Source: JAIVGV01 sp031425275 (GTDB taxonomy: Bacteria; Acidobacteriota; Blastocatellia; Pyrinomonadales; Pyrinomonadaceae). From it: a stretch of 64,000 nucleotides of DNA. Every line of letters begins with the position of its first letter. The stretch's first letter is position 1. The DNA lies in assembly GCA_031425275.1 (NCBI GenBank), contig JANPJA010000057.1, positions 121,763 through 185,762 on the forward strand, in the 5' to 3' direction. A program made the position numbers and the translations under genes. Under the pieces are notes generated by a model. It was given only the letters and a program-made list of their open reading frames with translations, was not told the origin of the DNA and did no database searches. Positions 48,113-58,627 of the stretch are shown here, one piece after another.

Positions 48113-51100
48113 TCACTGATTGCCGCCGCCCGGCGTCGGCGAGGGTTTGACGATGACGGCCGGGATGTCGGCCTCGCGCACCATGCGGTTGAAGGCCGGC
48201 AGGTCGGTCTTCATCAGGGTGTCGAGCCGTTGGAGTTGCGCGTTGATCTTGGCCGTCAGGTCTTCGTAGGCCGCGAAGGTCTGCTCGGTCGGCGCGGAGT
48301 CGGCGCTCCCGACCACGCCGCTCAAGGAAGCCAGTTTGTTGTTGAGCCGGATCGGGTAGTTGAGCGGGTCTTGGCTGCTCTGATTCTTCGTCTGGTACAG
48401 CTCTTCTTCGACCGCCGTCATCCGCTGGTTGAGACTCTTCGCCGCGTCAACCACCTTCTGAAAATTGGCCTGCCCCGCGACGCGCTTCTGCAACTCTTCG
48501 AGCTGAGAGCGCACTTGGCGAATCTGCGTGATCGCGTTGTGCGTCTCCGTCACCTTGTCGCGAATCTTCAACAGGAGGTCGAGTTGTTTGGCGAAGTCCT
48601 GCGGCGTCACATCGAGTCGGGGGTCTTTCCTGATCTCGAAAGTCTCCGTGAGAGTCTGCCCGCCGGACGTTAGTTTGACGGTGTACATGCCCGGCACGGC
48701 GCGCGGCCCCTGCGTGTTCGCGGCCCACATGATGAGGCCGGGGAAGGTGGCGGCATCCGGGTGCCGCATGTTCCAGACGAAGCGGTTGAGACCCGCGTTA
48801 GTCGAGACGCGCGCGGGGCCGCCCCCGCCGCCGAAGGCGAAGACTTGCGACTCTTCGCCGGAAGGCGCGGCGGGCTGTTCGGGCGCGCGCATCGTGACGG
48901 CCGCGCCGGGGGCGGGCGTGGGCGTCGGCTGCGGCGCGCGGGCCGTGAACTTCTGGACGGACTTGCCCGCCGGGTCGATGAATTCGAGCGTCACGTCGGT
49001 CGTCGGCTTCTGCTTGAAGTAGTAGTGGACGACGACCCCGGCGGGCGGGTTCGCGCCCACGGGCGCGCCCGGCGGGAGCGGGAAGCCGCCGCCCTGCGCG
49101 CGGTAAGTCTCCTCCGGCTTGAAGAGCTTGCCGCCGTCCGGCAGCGCGTCCACGCGGCCGTTCGCGTCGGCGAGTTGGTGCAGCACGGTCAGATCGTCGA
49201 GGATGTAGAATGAGCGCCCCTGCGTCGCGACGACTAAATCTTTGTCGCGCTTGTGAACCGCGAGGTCGGTGATGGGCACGACGGGCAGGTTGAGTTGGAG
49301 CGACTGCCACGCCTCGCCGTCGTTGTAAGAGACGTACATGCCCGTCTCCGTGCCCGCGTACAGGAGGCCGCGCCGGTTCGGGTCTTCGCGGACGACGCGC
49401 GTGAACGCCCCGTCGGGGATGCCCGAGGTGATCTTCTTCCACGTCCGGCCGAAGTCGCTCGTCTTGTAGAGGTAGGGCCGGAAGTCGTCCCACTTGTACA
49501 TCGTCGCGGCGACGTAGGCCGTGCCCGCGTCGTGCGCCGAGGCGTCGAGCGAGTTGATCTGAATCCACTCCGGCATCCCCTTCGGCGAGACGTTGTCCCA
49601 CTTCGCCCCGCCGTTTTGGGTCAGGTGGACTAACCCGTCGTCCGAGCCGGCCCAGATGACCCCGGCTTTGACGGGCGACTCCATCATCGTGAAGATCGTG
49701 TTGTAGTACTCGACGCTCGTGTTGTCTTTAGTGATCGGCCCGCCCGACGAGCCCTGCTTCGACTTGTCGTTGCGGGTGAGGTCGCCGCTCATCTGCTGCC
49801 AGCTCTGCCCCTCGTTCGTCGTCTTATAGACGTTGCTGCCGGCGGCATAAATCACGTTCGGATCGTGCGGCGAGGTGACGATGGGGAAGTTCCACTGGAA
49901 GCGCGAGCGCATCGTCTCGGCCCCCGCGCCCATCGGGTTGTCGGGCCAGATGGTGATGTCTTTGAGCTGACCCGTGCGGTGATCGTAGCGCGTGAGCAGC
50001 CCGCCGTAGGAACCCGCGTAAATGATGTCCGAGTTTTTCGGCGAGGGCGCGATCCAGCCTGACTCGCCGCCGCCCACGTCGTACCAGTCGCGCTCGGTGA
50101 TGGCGAAGTCGTTGTTGCGCGAGGCGATCTTGATGGTCGAGTTGTCCTGCTGCGCGCCATAGACGTGATAAGGGAAGTCGTTATCAAGGGTGACGCGGTA
50201 GAACTGCGCGGTCGATTGATCCTGCTCCGTCCACGTGCGCCCGCCGTTGAATGAGACGTTCCCGCCGCCGTCGTTCGAGTTGATCATGCGCTGGTTATCA
50301 TTCGGCGCGATCCAGAGATCGTGATTGTCGCCGTGCGGCACGGAGATGGACGAGTAGGTGCGCCCGCCGTCGTTCGACTTGTAGAAGCCGGTGTTGAGAA
50401 CATAGACCGTGTCGGCCGATTGCGTGTCGGCGTAGATGCGCGTGTAGTACCACGCGCGCTGGCGCAGGTTGCGCTGCTCGTTCATCTTCGCCCACGTGCG
50501 CCCGCCGTTGTCGGAACGGAACACGCCGCCGTCCTCGGCCTCGACGATGGCCCACACGCGCTCCGGGTTGACCGGCGAGACGGTGATGCCGACCTTGCCG
50601 ACGAGTCCGCGCGGGAGTCCGGCGTTGCGCGTCAGTTCTGTCCACGTGTCACCGCCGTCCGTGGATTTGAGCAGGCCGCTGCCGGGGCCGCCCGACTCCA
50701 AAGTCCACGGCTTGCGATAGACCTCCCAGAAGCCCGCGTAGAGGACGTTCGGGTTGGTCGGATCGAGCGCCAGATCAATCGCCCCCGCCTTGTCGCCGCG
50801 GTACAAAATTTTCTCCCACGTCTTGCCGCCGTCCTTCGAGCGGAAGATGCCGCGCTGCTCGTTCGGCCCGAAGATGTGGCCGAGGGCGGCGACATAAACC
50901 ACGTCCGGGTTTTTCGGGTGGACACGCACTCGCCCGATGTGGCGCGTGTCTTCGAGGCCGACGCGCTTCCAAGTCCTCCCGGCGTCCATCGATTTATAAA
51001 CGCCGTCGCCGTGCGAGACGTTGCCGCGAATCGGCGACTCGCCCATGCCGACGTAGAGGACGTTCGGGTCTGACTCCGACACGCCGATGGCCCCGACCGA

Positions 51101-51424
51101 GCCGGTGCCGAACACGCTGCCGTCCGTGATCGGCTCCCAGTTCGCGCCCGCGTCCGTCGTCTTCCAGACGCCGCCGCCCGTCGCGCCGAAGTAATAGACG
51201 TTGGGCTGCGAGGGCACGCCCGCCACGGCCGTCGCGCGCCCGCCGCGTGCCGGGCCGATGTTGCGGTACTGCAAAAGCTTTAAGGGTTGCGCCGTCTCGC
51301 GCGCCTGCCCGGCCGGTTGCTGCGGCGGGACGACGTTGCGCGTCTGCGCGCGCGCGGGCAGATTGCAGAGCAGGCAGAGGAAGAAGACGGCTGACGAGAT
51401 GAGACGAGGGTGTACCTGAGACAT
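48113..51424 (-). CDS. Large exported BNR/sortilin-like beta-propeller protein
   Basis: 1103 aa. Signal peptide (residues about 1-27). The body carries repeated asp-box-like segments (SMDAGRTWKR, SKDGGKTWEK, STDGGDTWTE, SDNGGRTWAK, SNDGGRTYSS) typical of sialidase/BNR beta-propellers of the VPS10-like type. The C-terminal 250 residues form a fibronectin-like or helical extension with no match I know. Enzymatic activity is not shown; such proteins are common in Acidobacteriota and Bacteroidetes and may be glycan- or protein-binding. It is followed by the S9 peptidase gene 48 bases upstream on the same strand. Confidence 0.86.
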   Translation of the reverse strand: MSQVHPRLISSAVFFLCLLCNLPARAQTRNVVPPQQPAGQARETAQPLKLLQYRNIGPARGGRATAVAGVPSQPNVYYFGATGGGVWKTTDAGANWEPITDGSVFGTGSVGAIGVSESDPNVLYVGMGESPIRGNVSHGDGVYKSMDAGRTWKRVGLEDTRHIGRVRVHPKNPDVVYVAALGHIFGPNEQRGIFRSKDGGKTWEKILYRGDKAGAIDLALDPTNPNVLYAGFWEVYRKPWTLESGGPGSGLLKSTDGGDTWTELTRNAGLPRGLVGKVGITVSPVNPERVWAIVEAEDGGVFRSDNGGRTWAKMNEQRNLRQRAWYYTRIYADTQSADTVYVLNTGFYKSNDGGRTYSSISVPHGDNHDLWIAPNDNQRMINSNDGGGNVSFNGGRTWTEQDQSTAQFYRVTLDNDFPYHVYGAQQDNSTIKIASRNNDFAITERDWYDVGGGESGWIAPSPKNSDIIYAGSYGGLLTRYDHRTGQLKDITIWPDNPMGAGAETMRSRFQWNFPIVTSPHDPNVIYAAGSNVYKTTNEGQSWQQMSGDLTRNDKSKQGSSGGPITKDNTSVEYYNTIFTMMESPVKAGVIWAGSDDGLVHLTQNGGAKWDNVSPKGMPEWIQINSLDASAHDAGTAYVAATMYKWDDFRPYLYKTSDFGRTWKKITSGIPDGAFTRVVREDPNRRGLLYAGTETGMYVSYNDGEAWQSLQLNLPVVPITDLAVHKRDKDLVVATQGRSFYILDDLTVLHQLADANGRVDALPDGGKLFKPEETYRAQGGGFPLPPGAPVGANPPAGVVVHYYFKQKPTTDVTLEFIDPAGKSVQKFTARAPQPTPTPAPGAAVTMRAPEQPAAPSGEESQVFAFGGGGGPARVSTNAGLNRFVWNMRHPDAATFPGLIMWAANTQGPRAVPGMYTVKLTSGGQTLTETFEIRKDPRLDVTPQDFAKQLDLLLKIRDKVTETHNAITQIRQVRSQLEELQKRVAGQANFQKVVDAAKSLNQRMTAVEEELYQTKNQSSQDPLNYPIRLNNKLASLSGVVGSADSAPTEQTFAAYEDLTAKINAQLQRLDTLMKTDLPAFNRMVREADIPAVIVKPSPTPGGGNQ

Positions 51425-51472
51425 GAACGGGGCTCCTTCAATTTCGGCGGTGTCAACGTGGAGAGAAGACTG

Positions 51473-53551
51473 TTAAGGCTTTTCGGTCGTCGTCGCCGCG
51501 GTGCGCTCGGACGCGGGCTTCAAATGCTTGTCGAACCATTCGACGTGGCGGCGCAGCAGATCGATCAGGTGGTTCGGCTCCTGTATGCCGTGGCCTTCGC
51601 GCGGGTAGCGGACGAACGTGGCGGGGACGCCCCGCTTGCGGAGCGCGCGGTAATACTGCTCGGCCTGCGCGATGGGGACGCGCCTGTCCTGCTCGCCGTG
51701 CGTGATCAGGAGCGGCGTCTTCGCGCGATCCACGAAGCGAATGGGCGACCAACGCTCGTAGGTCTCGCGGGCCGTCCACGGCATCCCGCCGAAGCCGTAC
51801 TCCATCAGGCCGGGCACGTCCGACTGGCCGTGGAAGCTGTACCAATCGGAGATGCCGGCGTGGCCGATGGCGGCCTTGAAACGGTCGGTCTGGGTGATCG
51901 TCCAGAAGGTCATGAAGCCGCCGTAAGAGCCGCCCATCACGGCGAGCCGGTCGGGGTCGGCGACGCCGAGTTTGATCACTTCGTCAACGCCGAGCATCAA
52001 ATCCTGAAAATCCTTCCCGCCCCAGTCGTTCACGTTCGAGGTGGTGAACTTCGTGCCGTAGCCGGTCGAGCCGCGCGGGTTGGGCATCAGCACGGCGTAA
52101 CCATTGCCCGCGTAGATTTGCGCGCGCTCCTCGAAACCGTAACTGAACCGGCCGTAAGGCCCGCCGTGAATTTGCAGGATGGTCGGGTACTTCTTGCCGC
52201 GCTCGTAGCCGACGGGCTTAACTAACATCCCCTCGATCTCTAAGCCGTCCGCTCCCTTCCAGCGGAGGACTTCGATGTCGCCGAGCGCGAAATTTTTCGC
52301 CTGCGGGTTGAAGTCGGTCAGCTTCTTCAAATTGCGCCCCGCACTCGTGCCCGTCCAAATGTCGGAGGGCGTCTTCGCGTCTTCAAACGTGAAGGCGATG
52401 GTCTGCCCGTCGGGTGAGAGATCGACGCCGCCGTACCCGGCCGGACTCTCGAAGACGAATTTCGGCTCGCCGCCCGCGACCGGAACGCGCAGCAGTTGGC
52501 CGTACACGCCGACGAAGCCGCCGACGTAAATCGAATTGCCGTCGGGCGACCATTCGGCCGCGCCGACGATTGAGTCGTTGTAAGCCCCGGTCAGGTTGCG
52601 CCCTTGCGCGGACGCGCCGCCGCCGTCGGCCGCGATGACGTAGAGGTCAGTCTCGGACGCAAACGCGGACGGGTCGGGCGAGGAGGCGTAGGCGATCCAC
52701 TTGCCGTCGGGCGACCAGCGCGGTTGCGCGTCGGGGCCGGGGTTCGTCGTGAGTTGTCGCGCCGCACCGCCCGCCGCCGGGGCGACGTAGATGTCGGTGT
52801 TCCGGTCGTCGGAAATGTCCGTGAAGGCGGACTCCTGCGCGCCGGCCTTCGTGCGCGTGTAGGCGATCCACGCGCCGTCGGGCGACCACTGCGGATCGGA
52901 CGCGCTGAACGTCCCTTCGCTGACGCGCTTCTTCTCCTTCGTGCCGAGCGCAATCGTCCAGACGTGCGAATAGATGAAATCCGAATCGACGACGATGGCG
53001 TCGAAGCGATCCTTCTTGCGCTTGTCGCGGTCGGCCTTGTCCTGCGGCGTGTCGCGCACGACGTAGGCGATGCGCCTGGCGTCGGGCGACCAGCGGAAGC
53101 TCGCGACGCCCGCGTCTTCTTCAGTCACCTTCTCGGCCTCGCCGCCGCGCACCGGGATGATCCAGATTTGATTCCCCGCGCCGCCGCCCGCGCCCGGCGT
53201 CGCCGGCGGCGCGCCGCGGTTGGCGAGGAACGCGATCCACTTCCCGTCGGGCGACCACTGCGCCCCGGTCTCGCCGCGCTCGCCGTTCGTCAGCCGGACG
53301 CTTTCGCCGCCGGCCGCCGCTGAGACGAGCCAGACGTGCGAGTCGCGGCGGTTCTCCTTGCGGTTCCACTCCGAGACGGTGAAGGCCAACCACTTCCCGT
53401 CGGGCGACCACTGCGGCGCGCCGACGACCTTCATCGCCAACACGTCTTCCATCGTCACACGCTTCGCGCCCTGCCGGGCCAACGACGCGGGCGCAAAGGA
53501 CGCGACGAGCAACAACACTAAGGCGAGGTTTATCCGTCTCACGGCGATCAA
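51473..53551 (-). CDS. Exported S9 family prolyl oligopeptidase-like serine peptidase
   Basis: 692 aa with signal peptide (about residues 1-25), an N-terminal WD40-like beta-propeller (TolB-type repeats: GAQWSPDGKWIAF, DPQWSPDGAWIAY, QPRWSPDGKWIAY) and a C-terminal alpha/beta hydrolase. Nucleophile GGSYGG, acid in HGEQDRRVP, His in REGHGIQ. Cleaves proline- or dipeptide-type bonds of peptides in the periplasm. The BNR gene follows 48 bases later. Confidence 0.93.
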   Translation of the reverse strand: MIAVRRINLALVLLLVASFAPASLARQGAKRVTMEDVLAMKVVGAPQWSPDGKWLAFTVSEWNRKENRRDSHVWLVSAAAGGESVRLTNGERGETGAQWSPDGKWIAFLANRGAPPATPGAGGGAGNQIWIIPVRGGEAEKVTEEDAGVASFRWSPDARRIAYVVRDTPQDKADRDKRKKDRFDAIVVDSDFIYSHVWTIALGTKEKKRVSEGTFSASDPQWSPDGAWIAYTRTKAGAQESAFTDISDDRNTDIYVAPAAGGAARQLTTNPGPDAQPRWSPDGKWIAYASSPDPSAFASETDLYVIAADGGGASAQGRNLTGAYNDSIVGAAEWSPDGNSIYVGGFVGVYGQLLRVPVAGGEPKFVFESPAGYGGVDLSPDGQTIAFTFEDAKTPSDIWTGTSAGRNLKKLTDFNPQAKNFALGDIEVLRWKGADGLEIEGMLVKPVGYERGKKYPTILQIHGGPYGRFSYGFEERAQIYAGNGYAVLMPNPRGSTGYGTKFTTSNVNDWGGKDFQDLMLGVDEVIKLGVADPDRLAVMGGSYGGFMTFWTITQTDRFKAAIGHAGISDWYSFHGQSDVPGLMEYGFGGMPWTARETYERWSPIRFVDRAKTPLLITHGEQDRRVPIAQAEQYYRALRKRGVPATFVRYPREGHGIQEPNHLIDLLRRHVEWFDKHLKPASERTAATTTEKP

Positions 53552-53883
53552 CTCCTCTTTAGTAATTCCGCGATCTTTCGGTCGCGAGGTGGTTTCGATC
53601 TTTCCCGGGTCGCGGGCGGGCCGCGCGTTTAACTCCGGGGAGCCGGTAGCGAACGGCGAGCGGCCGGCGGCCGGCGTGCGAGTCCGCTAAGGTTGAGCGT
53701 GGGGCCTCCCCGATGTGTGTGCTGTGGCGACCGCGATGAGTGATTACTTATAGCGCAACGGGCTGGGAAAAGACTAGCAAATCTTTTATGCTCGCGCACG
53801 CCGCTCAACCGATTGCGGCGCGGGGGATCAATTACCGCGCGTTCGCAACTAGGCGGGCCGCCACAACTCCGGGAGGAAGGTGC

Positions 53884-54777
53884 ATGACCGAAGTTTCTTT
53901 CCGCGACGCGCGCGAGGAAGACCTCGCCCCGGCCTGCGACGTGTTCTTCGCGTCGCTGCGGGACGTGTACGCGCGCTACAACATCGACAAGCCAATCGCC
54001 CCGCGCGCGTCGGTCGAATCCGCCTGGCTCCACGTGATCAAGACGGGCGTCTTCAAGCTCGCGCAGATCGACGGGCGCACGGCGGCCGTCTGCCACGCCG
54101 TCGTGCGCGACCGGCTCTGGTTCTTGTCGGGTTTCTGGATGCTCCCCGAATTTCAGGGGCGCGGCGTGGGCGGGCGGCTGCTGCGCGAGGTCTGGGGCGA
54201 AGGCGGGCGGCGCGGCGCGGACGTGTTCTTCGTCTGGTCTTCGATAGATCGGACGGCGATGGCGAGCTATCTGCGGATGGGGATGCTGCCCGGCCACCAG
54301 ATTCTGACCTTCACGGGCCGCGCCGTCGTCCCGCCCCCCGACGCCCCGCCGCGCGGCTACGGCGTGGAAGCCCTCGCGCGCGAGACGGCCGCGCGGCTCG
54401 ACGCCGAGGTGCGCGCGACGCGGCGCGAGATTGACCACGACTTCTGGCTCGCGAACCCCTTGATGCGTCACCGGCAAGTCGTGCGACAGGGCCGGGCCGT
54501 CGGCTACTTCTACTTCACGGGCGGGGCGGAGTCGGTCGTCGGCCCCGTCGCGTGGGACGCCGGGGCGGACGCCTCCGCCGTCCTCGCGCTCGCGGCGCGC
54601 GAGGCCGCGTCCGAGGGCGCGGAGACCGTCACGCTCCGCGTGCCGGGCGTCAACCACGACGCCATCCGCTTCGCCCTCGGCGCGAGCTTGCGCTTCACGG
54701 GCTACTCGCATTTTTTCACCACCGCGCCCTTCGGCCGCATGGAGCGCTACGTCCCTTCCGGCCCGATGCTGTACTGA
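53884..54777 (+). CDS. GNAT family N-acetyltransferase
   Basis: 298 aa from ATG at 53884 with GGAGGAAGG just upstream. The acetyl-CoA motif is PEFQGRGVGGRLL in the first half. The second half (about residues 160-298) looks like a degenerate second GNAT domain. Substrate unknown. Confidence 0.85.
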   Translation: MTEVSFRDAREEDLAPACDVFFASLRDVYARYNIDKPIAPRASVESAWLHVIKTGVFKLAQIDGRTAAVCHAVVRDRLWFLSGFWMLPEFQGRGVGGRLLREVWGEGGRRGADVFFVWSSIDRTAMASYLRMGMLPGHQILTFTGRAVVPPPDAPPRGYGVEALARETAARLDAEVRATRREIDHDFWLANPLMRHRQVVRQGRAVGYFYFTGGAESVVGPVAWDAGADASAVLALAAREAASEGAETVTLRVPGVNHDAIRFALGASLRFTGYSHFFTTAPFGRMERYVPSGPMLY

Positions 54778-54830
54778 GACACGGGCGCGCTCGCACGCCA
54801 CTTTCGGACAGGACGCGAGAGGCTTAAAAA

Positions 54831-54879
54831 CAAAAGAAAGCGCGCGACACGGTTGAACTGTGTCGCGCGCTTTCTTTTG
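54831..54879. terminator. Strong bidirectional terminator
   Basis: A 20-bp perfect stem (CAAAAGAAAGCGCGCGACAC and its complement) with a 9-base loop, flanked by A- and T-rich tracts. It separates the convergent GNAT and lamin-tail genes. Confidence 0.85.
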
Positions 54880-55011
54880 TTTGAGGTTAGAGGCCGAGTC
54901 GGGCGGCGGCGCGTCGTTAACTTCCGGCGCGCCGCCGCCGCAACCCGGCTCTGTTTCAGGGCCTACCGTTCGACGCCGCCTTGTTCGGGCGGACGCCGGC
55001 CTTCTACTCGA

Positions 55012-58000
55012 CTAGGGCGTCACCACACCATCGAACAGAGCTTCGAGGTTGATGAAGAACCGGAAGGTTCCGGTCTGCTGAACGCCGAGGACGAACTGCA
55101 AGTTGACACCCGCGCCCGGTGCGAGCGGCGTGGCGAGCGCGACGGAGCCGGCCGAGAGCGAAGAGTTGAGACCGCCGCCGCCGGGCTGCGCGGGCGGCTC
55201 TTCGAGCGTCGTGCCCTGCACGTTCAAGGTCAGTCCGCCGCAGGCCGCGCTGATGACGACGGCGTTGGAGGTGGACGAAAGCGCACGCAGGTCGGCCGTC
55301 CCCGCCGGGGCCGTGCCGGACGTGACATCGACGACGCGGAAGCGCAGCCGCGTGACGGGCACGCCCGAGGTGTTGGTGTAGCGGCGGCGGATCGTGAGCG
55401 TGCCGGCCGCGCCGTTGGTTACGGGGGTGAGATCGCGCGAGCGGTTGGGCGCGGCGTTCACGCCGACGCACGGGTCGATCACGCCGCCCTTGAACTGCGC
55501 CTCACGGCGACGCGGGCCGTCGAGGTTGACCGGCCCCGGCGCGCCGAGGCGCGAGGTCACGGTGAGCGTCTCTTGCGTCGGGCTGACGAAGATGAAGTCG
55601 GCCGCGTTGTTGTTCGTGTCCTTCGGATCGCCGCTCGACAGATCGCGGACGAAGCTGATCTGGCTCGTGGGCGTAGTGGCGGAGACGTTCGGGATGCCGG
55701 TGCCTTCCTGGAAGAGGCCGGCGGCGATGCCGGCGAAGCCGACCGAGTCGAGGCGGTTGCCGGCGACGAAGCCGGTCGTCGTGTTCGACGAGTTGAAGAG
55801 GGCGATGCCGCCGTTGTCGGCCAGATCGACCGAGTAGCCGACGTCGCTGTCGGCCCCGCGCACCGTCGGCAAGCCGGGGTACGCGTTGAGGCTGTAGACG
55901 AGCGTCGGGCCGCAAGCTACGTTCGCGCCGCAGCCCAAATCGACGCCGACGCCGGGGGCGGCGTTCGGGTTGTTGGCGACGAGGAAGTGGCCGCGCGGCG
56001 GGATGACCGTGCCTGAGGGGATGACGGCGAAGACGCGGGTGACGGTCGTGCCGTCGTTGCTGGAGACGAGCGACCAGCCCTCGGAGTTGTCCGTCACGGC
56101 GACGACGACGGGCGTCGTGGTGCTCGGGTTGTACAACTCGACGAACTCGTCGCGCACGCCCTGCGGCCCGCGCAGGCGGAACTCGCTGATGATCAGCGTG
56201 CCGGCGGTCGAAGGCTGCGGGGCGGACGGGCGGACGACGGCCCACCACGTCTCCCAGTTGCCGGCCAGACCGATGCCGAAGTCGCGCACCGTCCCGGCGT
56301 ACTCCTGCACTGTCCAGAAGTCGCTGTCGTTGACGGGGTCAACCATCGAGGCGCTGTAATCGCCCCAGCGGTTCTGGCGGGTGGTGCCCGAGCCCGAGCC
56401 GATGTTGTAGTTGGCCTGACCGGGGCGATAGACGACCGTGTCGCGCAGCGTGTTGGGCGTGTCGGCCGCGCGGCGCATCGAGTAGGCCGCGTTCGGGTAG
56501 GTCAGCGACGAGAACATCGTGTAGCCGATGAGCACGTCCTCGGCCGCGTTGACCGAGATGTTCGGGAAGGCGTAGAACTGGCCGACCTGTTCGAGCGTCG
56601 AGTCGCACGTCGGGACGGTCGAAAGCCCGGCCGAGCCGTTGTGGCAGTTGTTGGCGGTCGGGTCATCGATGCGCCCGCGCTGGATGGGCGGCGTGCCCGT
56701 CCCGCCGTCCACTAGAGTCGGGTCAATCTCCCACCACTGGATGCCGGAGCGAATGTCGGGGTTGGCCGCGCCGCCGACCGAGACGCCCGCCGCGGTGGGC
56801 GTGGCCGCGAGCATTACGGTGTGCGCGCACCAGAGCGTGCCGTTGCGGAGCACGGCGTTCTGCATCCGCGAGTCGTTCGCCATGACGCGCGTGCCCGAAG
56901 GTAGGTTGGCCGACTGCTGGCGCTGCGGCACGTAGCCGCCGCTCGACGGCCCGATGCGCGAGGCGTTGAAGCGCCATGAGTTGGGCGACTGCGGGAACTG
57001 CGTGCCGACGGTCAGGACGGGGGCCGCGGCCGTGCCCGTGAGCTTGCTCAGGCGAAGCTGCCCGAACTGCGAGTCCCAGTCCTCGACGAGGTAAACCTCC
57101 TCCGTCGTGTTGTCCTCGACGAGGGTCGGGGCCATCGTGAACCCGCAGCCGAGCTTGGTCTCGAAGGGCGCGGTGCAGGTCGAAGTGGCACCCTGAAAGG
57201 TCGAAATGGTGCTCAGCGTGTTGGCGTAGGCGGCCTGCTTGTCGAGGACGTACACGTCCGACCGCTGGTAGCCGGTGATCGTGCCGTAGCCGAACGTGTT
57301 CTCGTGGACGACGATCCAGTTCTTGTTGTGCCCGATGGTCGGGTAGTCGATCCAGAGGCCGCCGGTGGCGGTGGCCGTCGGGTCGGCGTCAACCGCGTAA
57401 CGGTTCCACAGGCCGGTCGGGTCGTTGGTCTGCGAGACGGCGAAGAGCGCGGCCGAAGAGAGCGTCTGCCCGTTGGCCGACGAAATTAAAATCCAGCGGC
57501 TGTTGAAGCGGTCGTAAAGAACCTTCGGGTCGAAGGCCGAGACGGCCGCGCCGCCTTCGAGCACGACGCCCGCCCAGAAGCTGCTCAGCGTGAAGCGCGA
57601 GACTTCGGCGCCGTCGCGCGTCTGGATGCGCATCCGGTCGTTCGTGGTGTTGACGACGTGGGTCGTGCCGACCGCGCCCATCGTGTCGGGCGGGATGCTC
57701 GTGCTCGACAAGAACTCGCCCTTGAAGGTCTTGGCCGGGCCGGGCGACGACCCGTGTACCGACGGGGCCGGGGCCAGCGGGGCGCGGCCGGCCTCGGCCT
57801 TCACCGACTGGGGGATCGCGACGCCCATGTTCTCGAAACTCTCGGGGCGGCCGCGCGGCGCGTCGATTGATTTGATCTCGGACAAGCTGGCCGCTTGCGG
57901 CGCGAGCGATTCTTCCCACGCCAGTTGGCTCACGTTGATCGGGGCGAACGAGCGGATTTGCTTCTGCTCCGGGCGATAGACGCCGCCTTCGCCGTTAGGC

Positions 58001-58248
58001 ACGTCCGACTTGTCCGCCGCATCAGCGGGCGGCGCGCCCTTACGAGTGGGGCGCTGCGCCGCGCCTTTATCCTGCGGGGTCGTGGCAGCGGCGGCGGGCG
58101 CGGACAAGGCGAAACCCGGAAGCAGCATGACGGCACTCAACACAAAGCTGAATGCGCGAATCGTCTTCGTGCGGGGCGTGCGAAAATTTTTGCGCGCGCG
58201 ACGTGCGGACGACGGCGCGGAAGTGGCGAGGTCAGTTGTATGTCTCAT
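55012..58248 (-). CDS. Large exported protein with a lamin-tail domain
   Basis: 1078 aa. An extended N-terminus (about 30 basic residues) leads to FSFVLSAVMLLPGFALSAPAAAA, a signal peptide. A long region with beta-propeller-like or metallo-phosphatase-like features has no name I trust. The segment GTLIISEFRLRGPQGVRDEFVELYN (about residue 690) opens a lamin-tail (LTD) domain, which continues with WSLVSSNDG and GHFLVANNP. The C-terminal region is another beta domain. Surface adhesion or cell-envelope role is likely. Confidence 0.82.
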   Translation of the reverse strand: MRHTTDLATSAPSSARRARKNFRTPRTKTIRAFSFVLSAVMLLPGFALSAPAAAATTPQDKGAAQRPTRKGAPPADAADKSDVPNGEGGVYRPEQKQIRSFAPINVSQLAWEESLAPQAASLSEIKSIDAPRGRPESFENMGVAIPQSVKAEAGRAPLAPAPSVHGSSPGPAKTFKGEFLSSTSIPPDTMGAVGTTHVVNTTNDRMRIQTRDGAEVSRFTLSSFWAGVVLEGGAAVSAFDPKVLYDRFNSRWILISSANGQTLSSAALFAVSQTNDPTGLWNRYAVDADPTATATGGLWIDYPTIGHNKNWIVVHENTFGYGTITGYQRSDVYVLDKQAAYANTLSTISTFQGATSTCTAPFETKLGCGFTMAPTLVEDNTTEEVYLVEDWDSQFGQLRLSKLTGTAAAPVLTVGTQFPQSPNSWRFNASRIGPSSGGYVPQRQQSANLPSGTRVMANDSRMQNAVLRNGTLWCAHTVMLAATPTAAGVSVGGAANPDIRSGIQWWEIDPTLVDGGTGTPPIQRGRIDDPTANNCHNGSAGLSTVPTCDSTLEQVGQFYAFPNISVNAAEDVLIGYTMFSSLTYPNAAYSMRRAADTPNTLRDTVVYRPGQANYNIGSGSGTTRQNRWGDYSASMVDPVNDSDFWTVQEYAGTVRDFGIGLAGNWETWWAVVRPSAPQPSTAGTLIISEFRLRGPQGVRDEFVELYNPSTTTPVVVAVTDNSEGWSLVSSNDGTTVTRVFAVIPSGTVIPPRGHFLVANNPNAAPGVGVDLGCGANVACGPTLVYSLNAYPGLPTVRGADSDVGYSVDLADNGGIALFNSSNTTTGFVAGNRLDSVGFAGIAAGLFQEGTGIPNVSATTPTSQISFVRDLSSGDPKDTNNNAADFIFVSPTQETLTVTSRLGAPGPVNLDGPRRREAQFKGGVIDPCVGVNAAPNRSRDLTPVTNGAAGTLTIRRRYTNTSGVPVTRLRFRVVDVTSGTAPAGTADLRALSSTSNAVVISAACGGLTLNVQGTTLEEPPAQPGGGGLNSSLSAGSVALATPLAPGAGVNLQFVLGVQQTGTFRFFINLEALFDGVVTP

Positions 58249-58627
58249 TGAAATTCTCCGAGAAGGGGTAGATCATTTCTGGGACTGACGGACATTCCGG
58301 TTACACGCGGAATGACGCAGAGGGTATGGGTGGTCAGCAAATCAAACTGCTAACGCGATTGCGACTCTCGACGCGGCGCGTTGAAGGTGTAGGGAGATTG
58401 GTGACGAACATGCTAGACGGCGACGAGCAGTGGCGTGCGCCACGGCGGCGAGTATCAAGGCTTTAGTTTTACGGGAACTTGTAGGGATTCGCGCGAAGAC
58501 TAAATGCGGGCGCGGTGATCCAGCGAAGCGAGACGGATATTAAACCAAAGTCCGAATGGGCGCAAGACGGGGCGGGGTCGGGCCGTGGGACAATGCCGGG
58601 CGCGGGGCGCGGGCCAAGCTTCGGCCG
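58249..58627. other. Gap upstream of the lamin-tail gene
   Basis: 379 bases between a minus-strand start and the stop of the next minus-strand gene. I find no gene, tRNA or clear promoter in it. Confidence 0.5.
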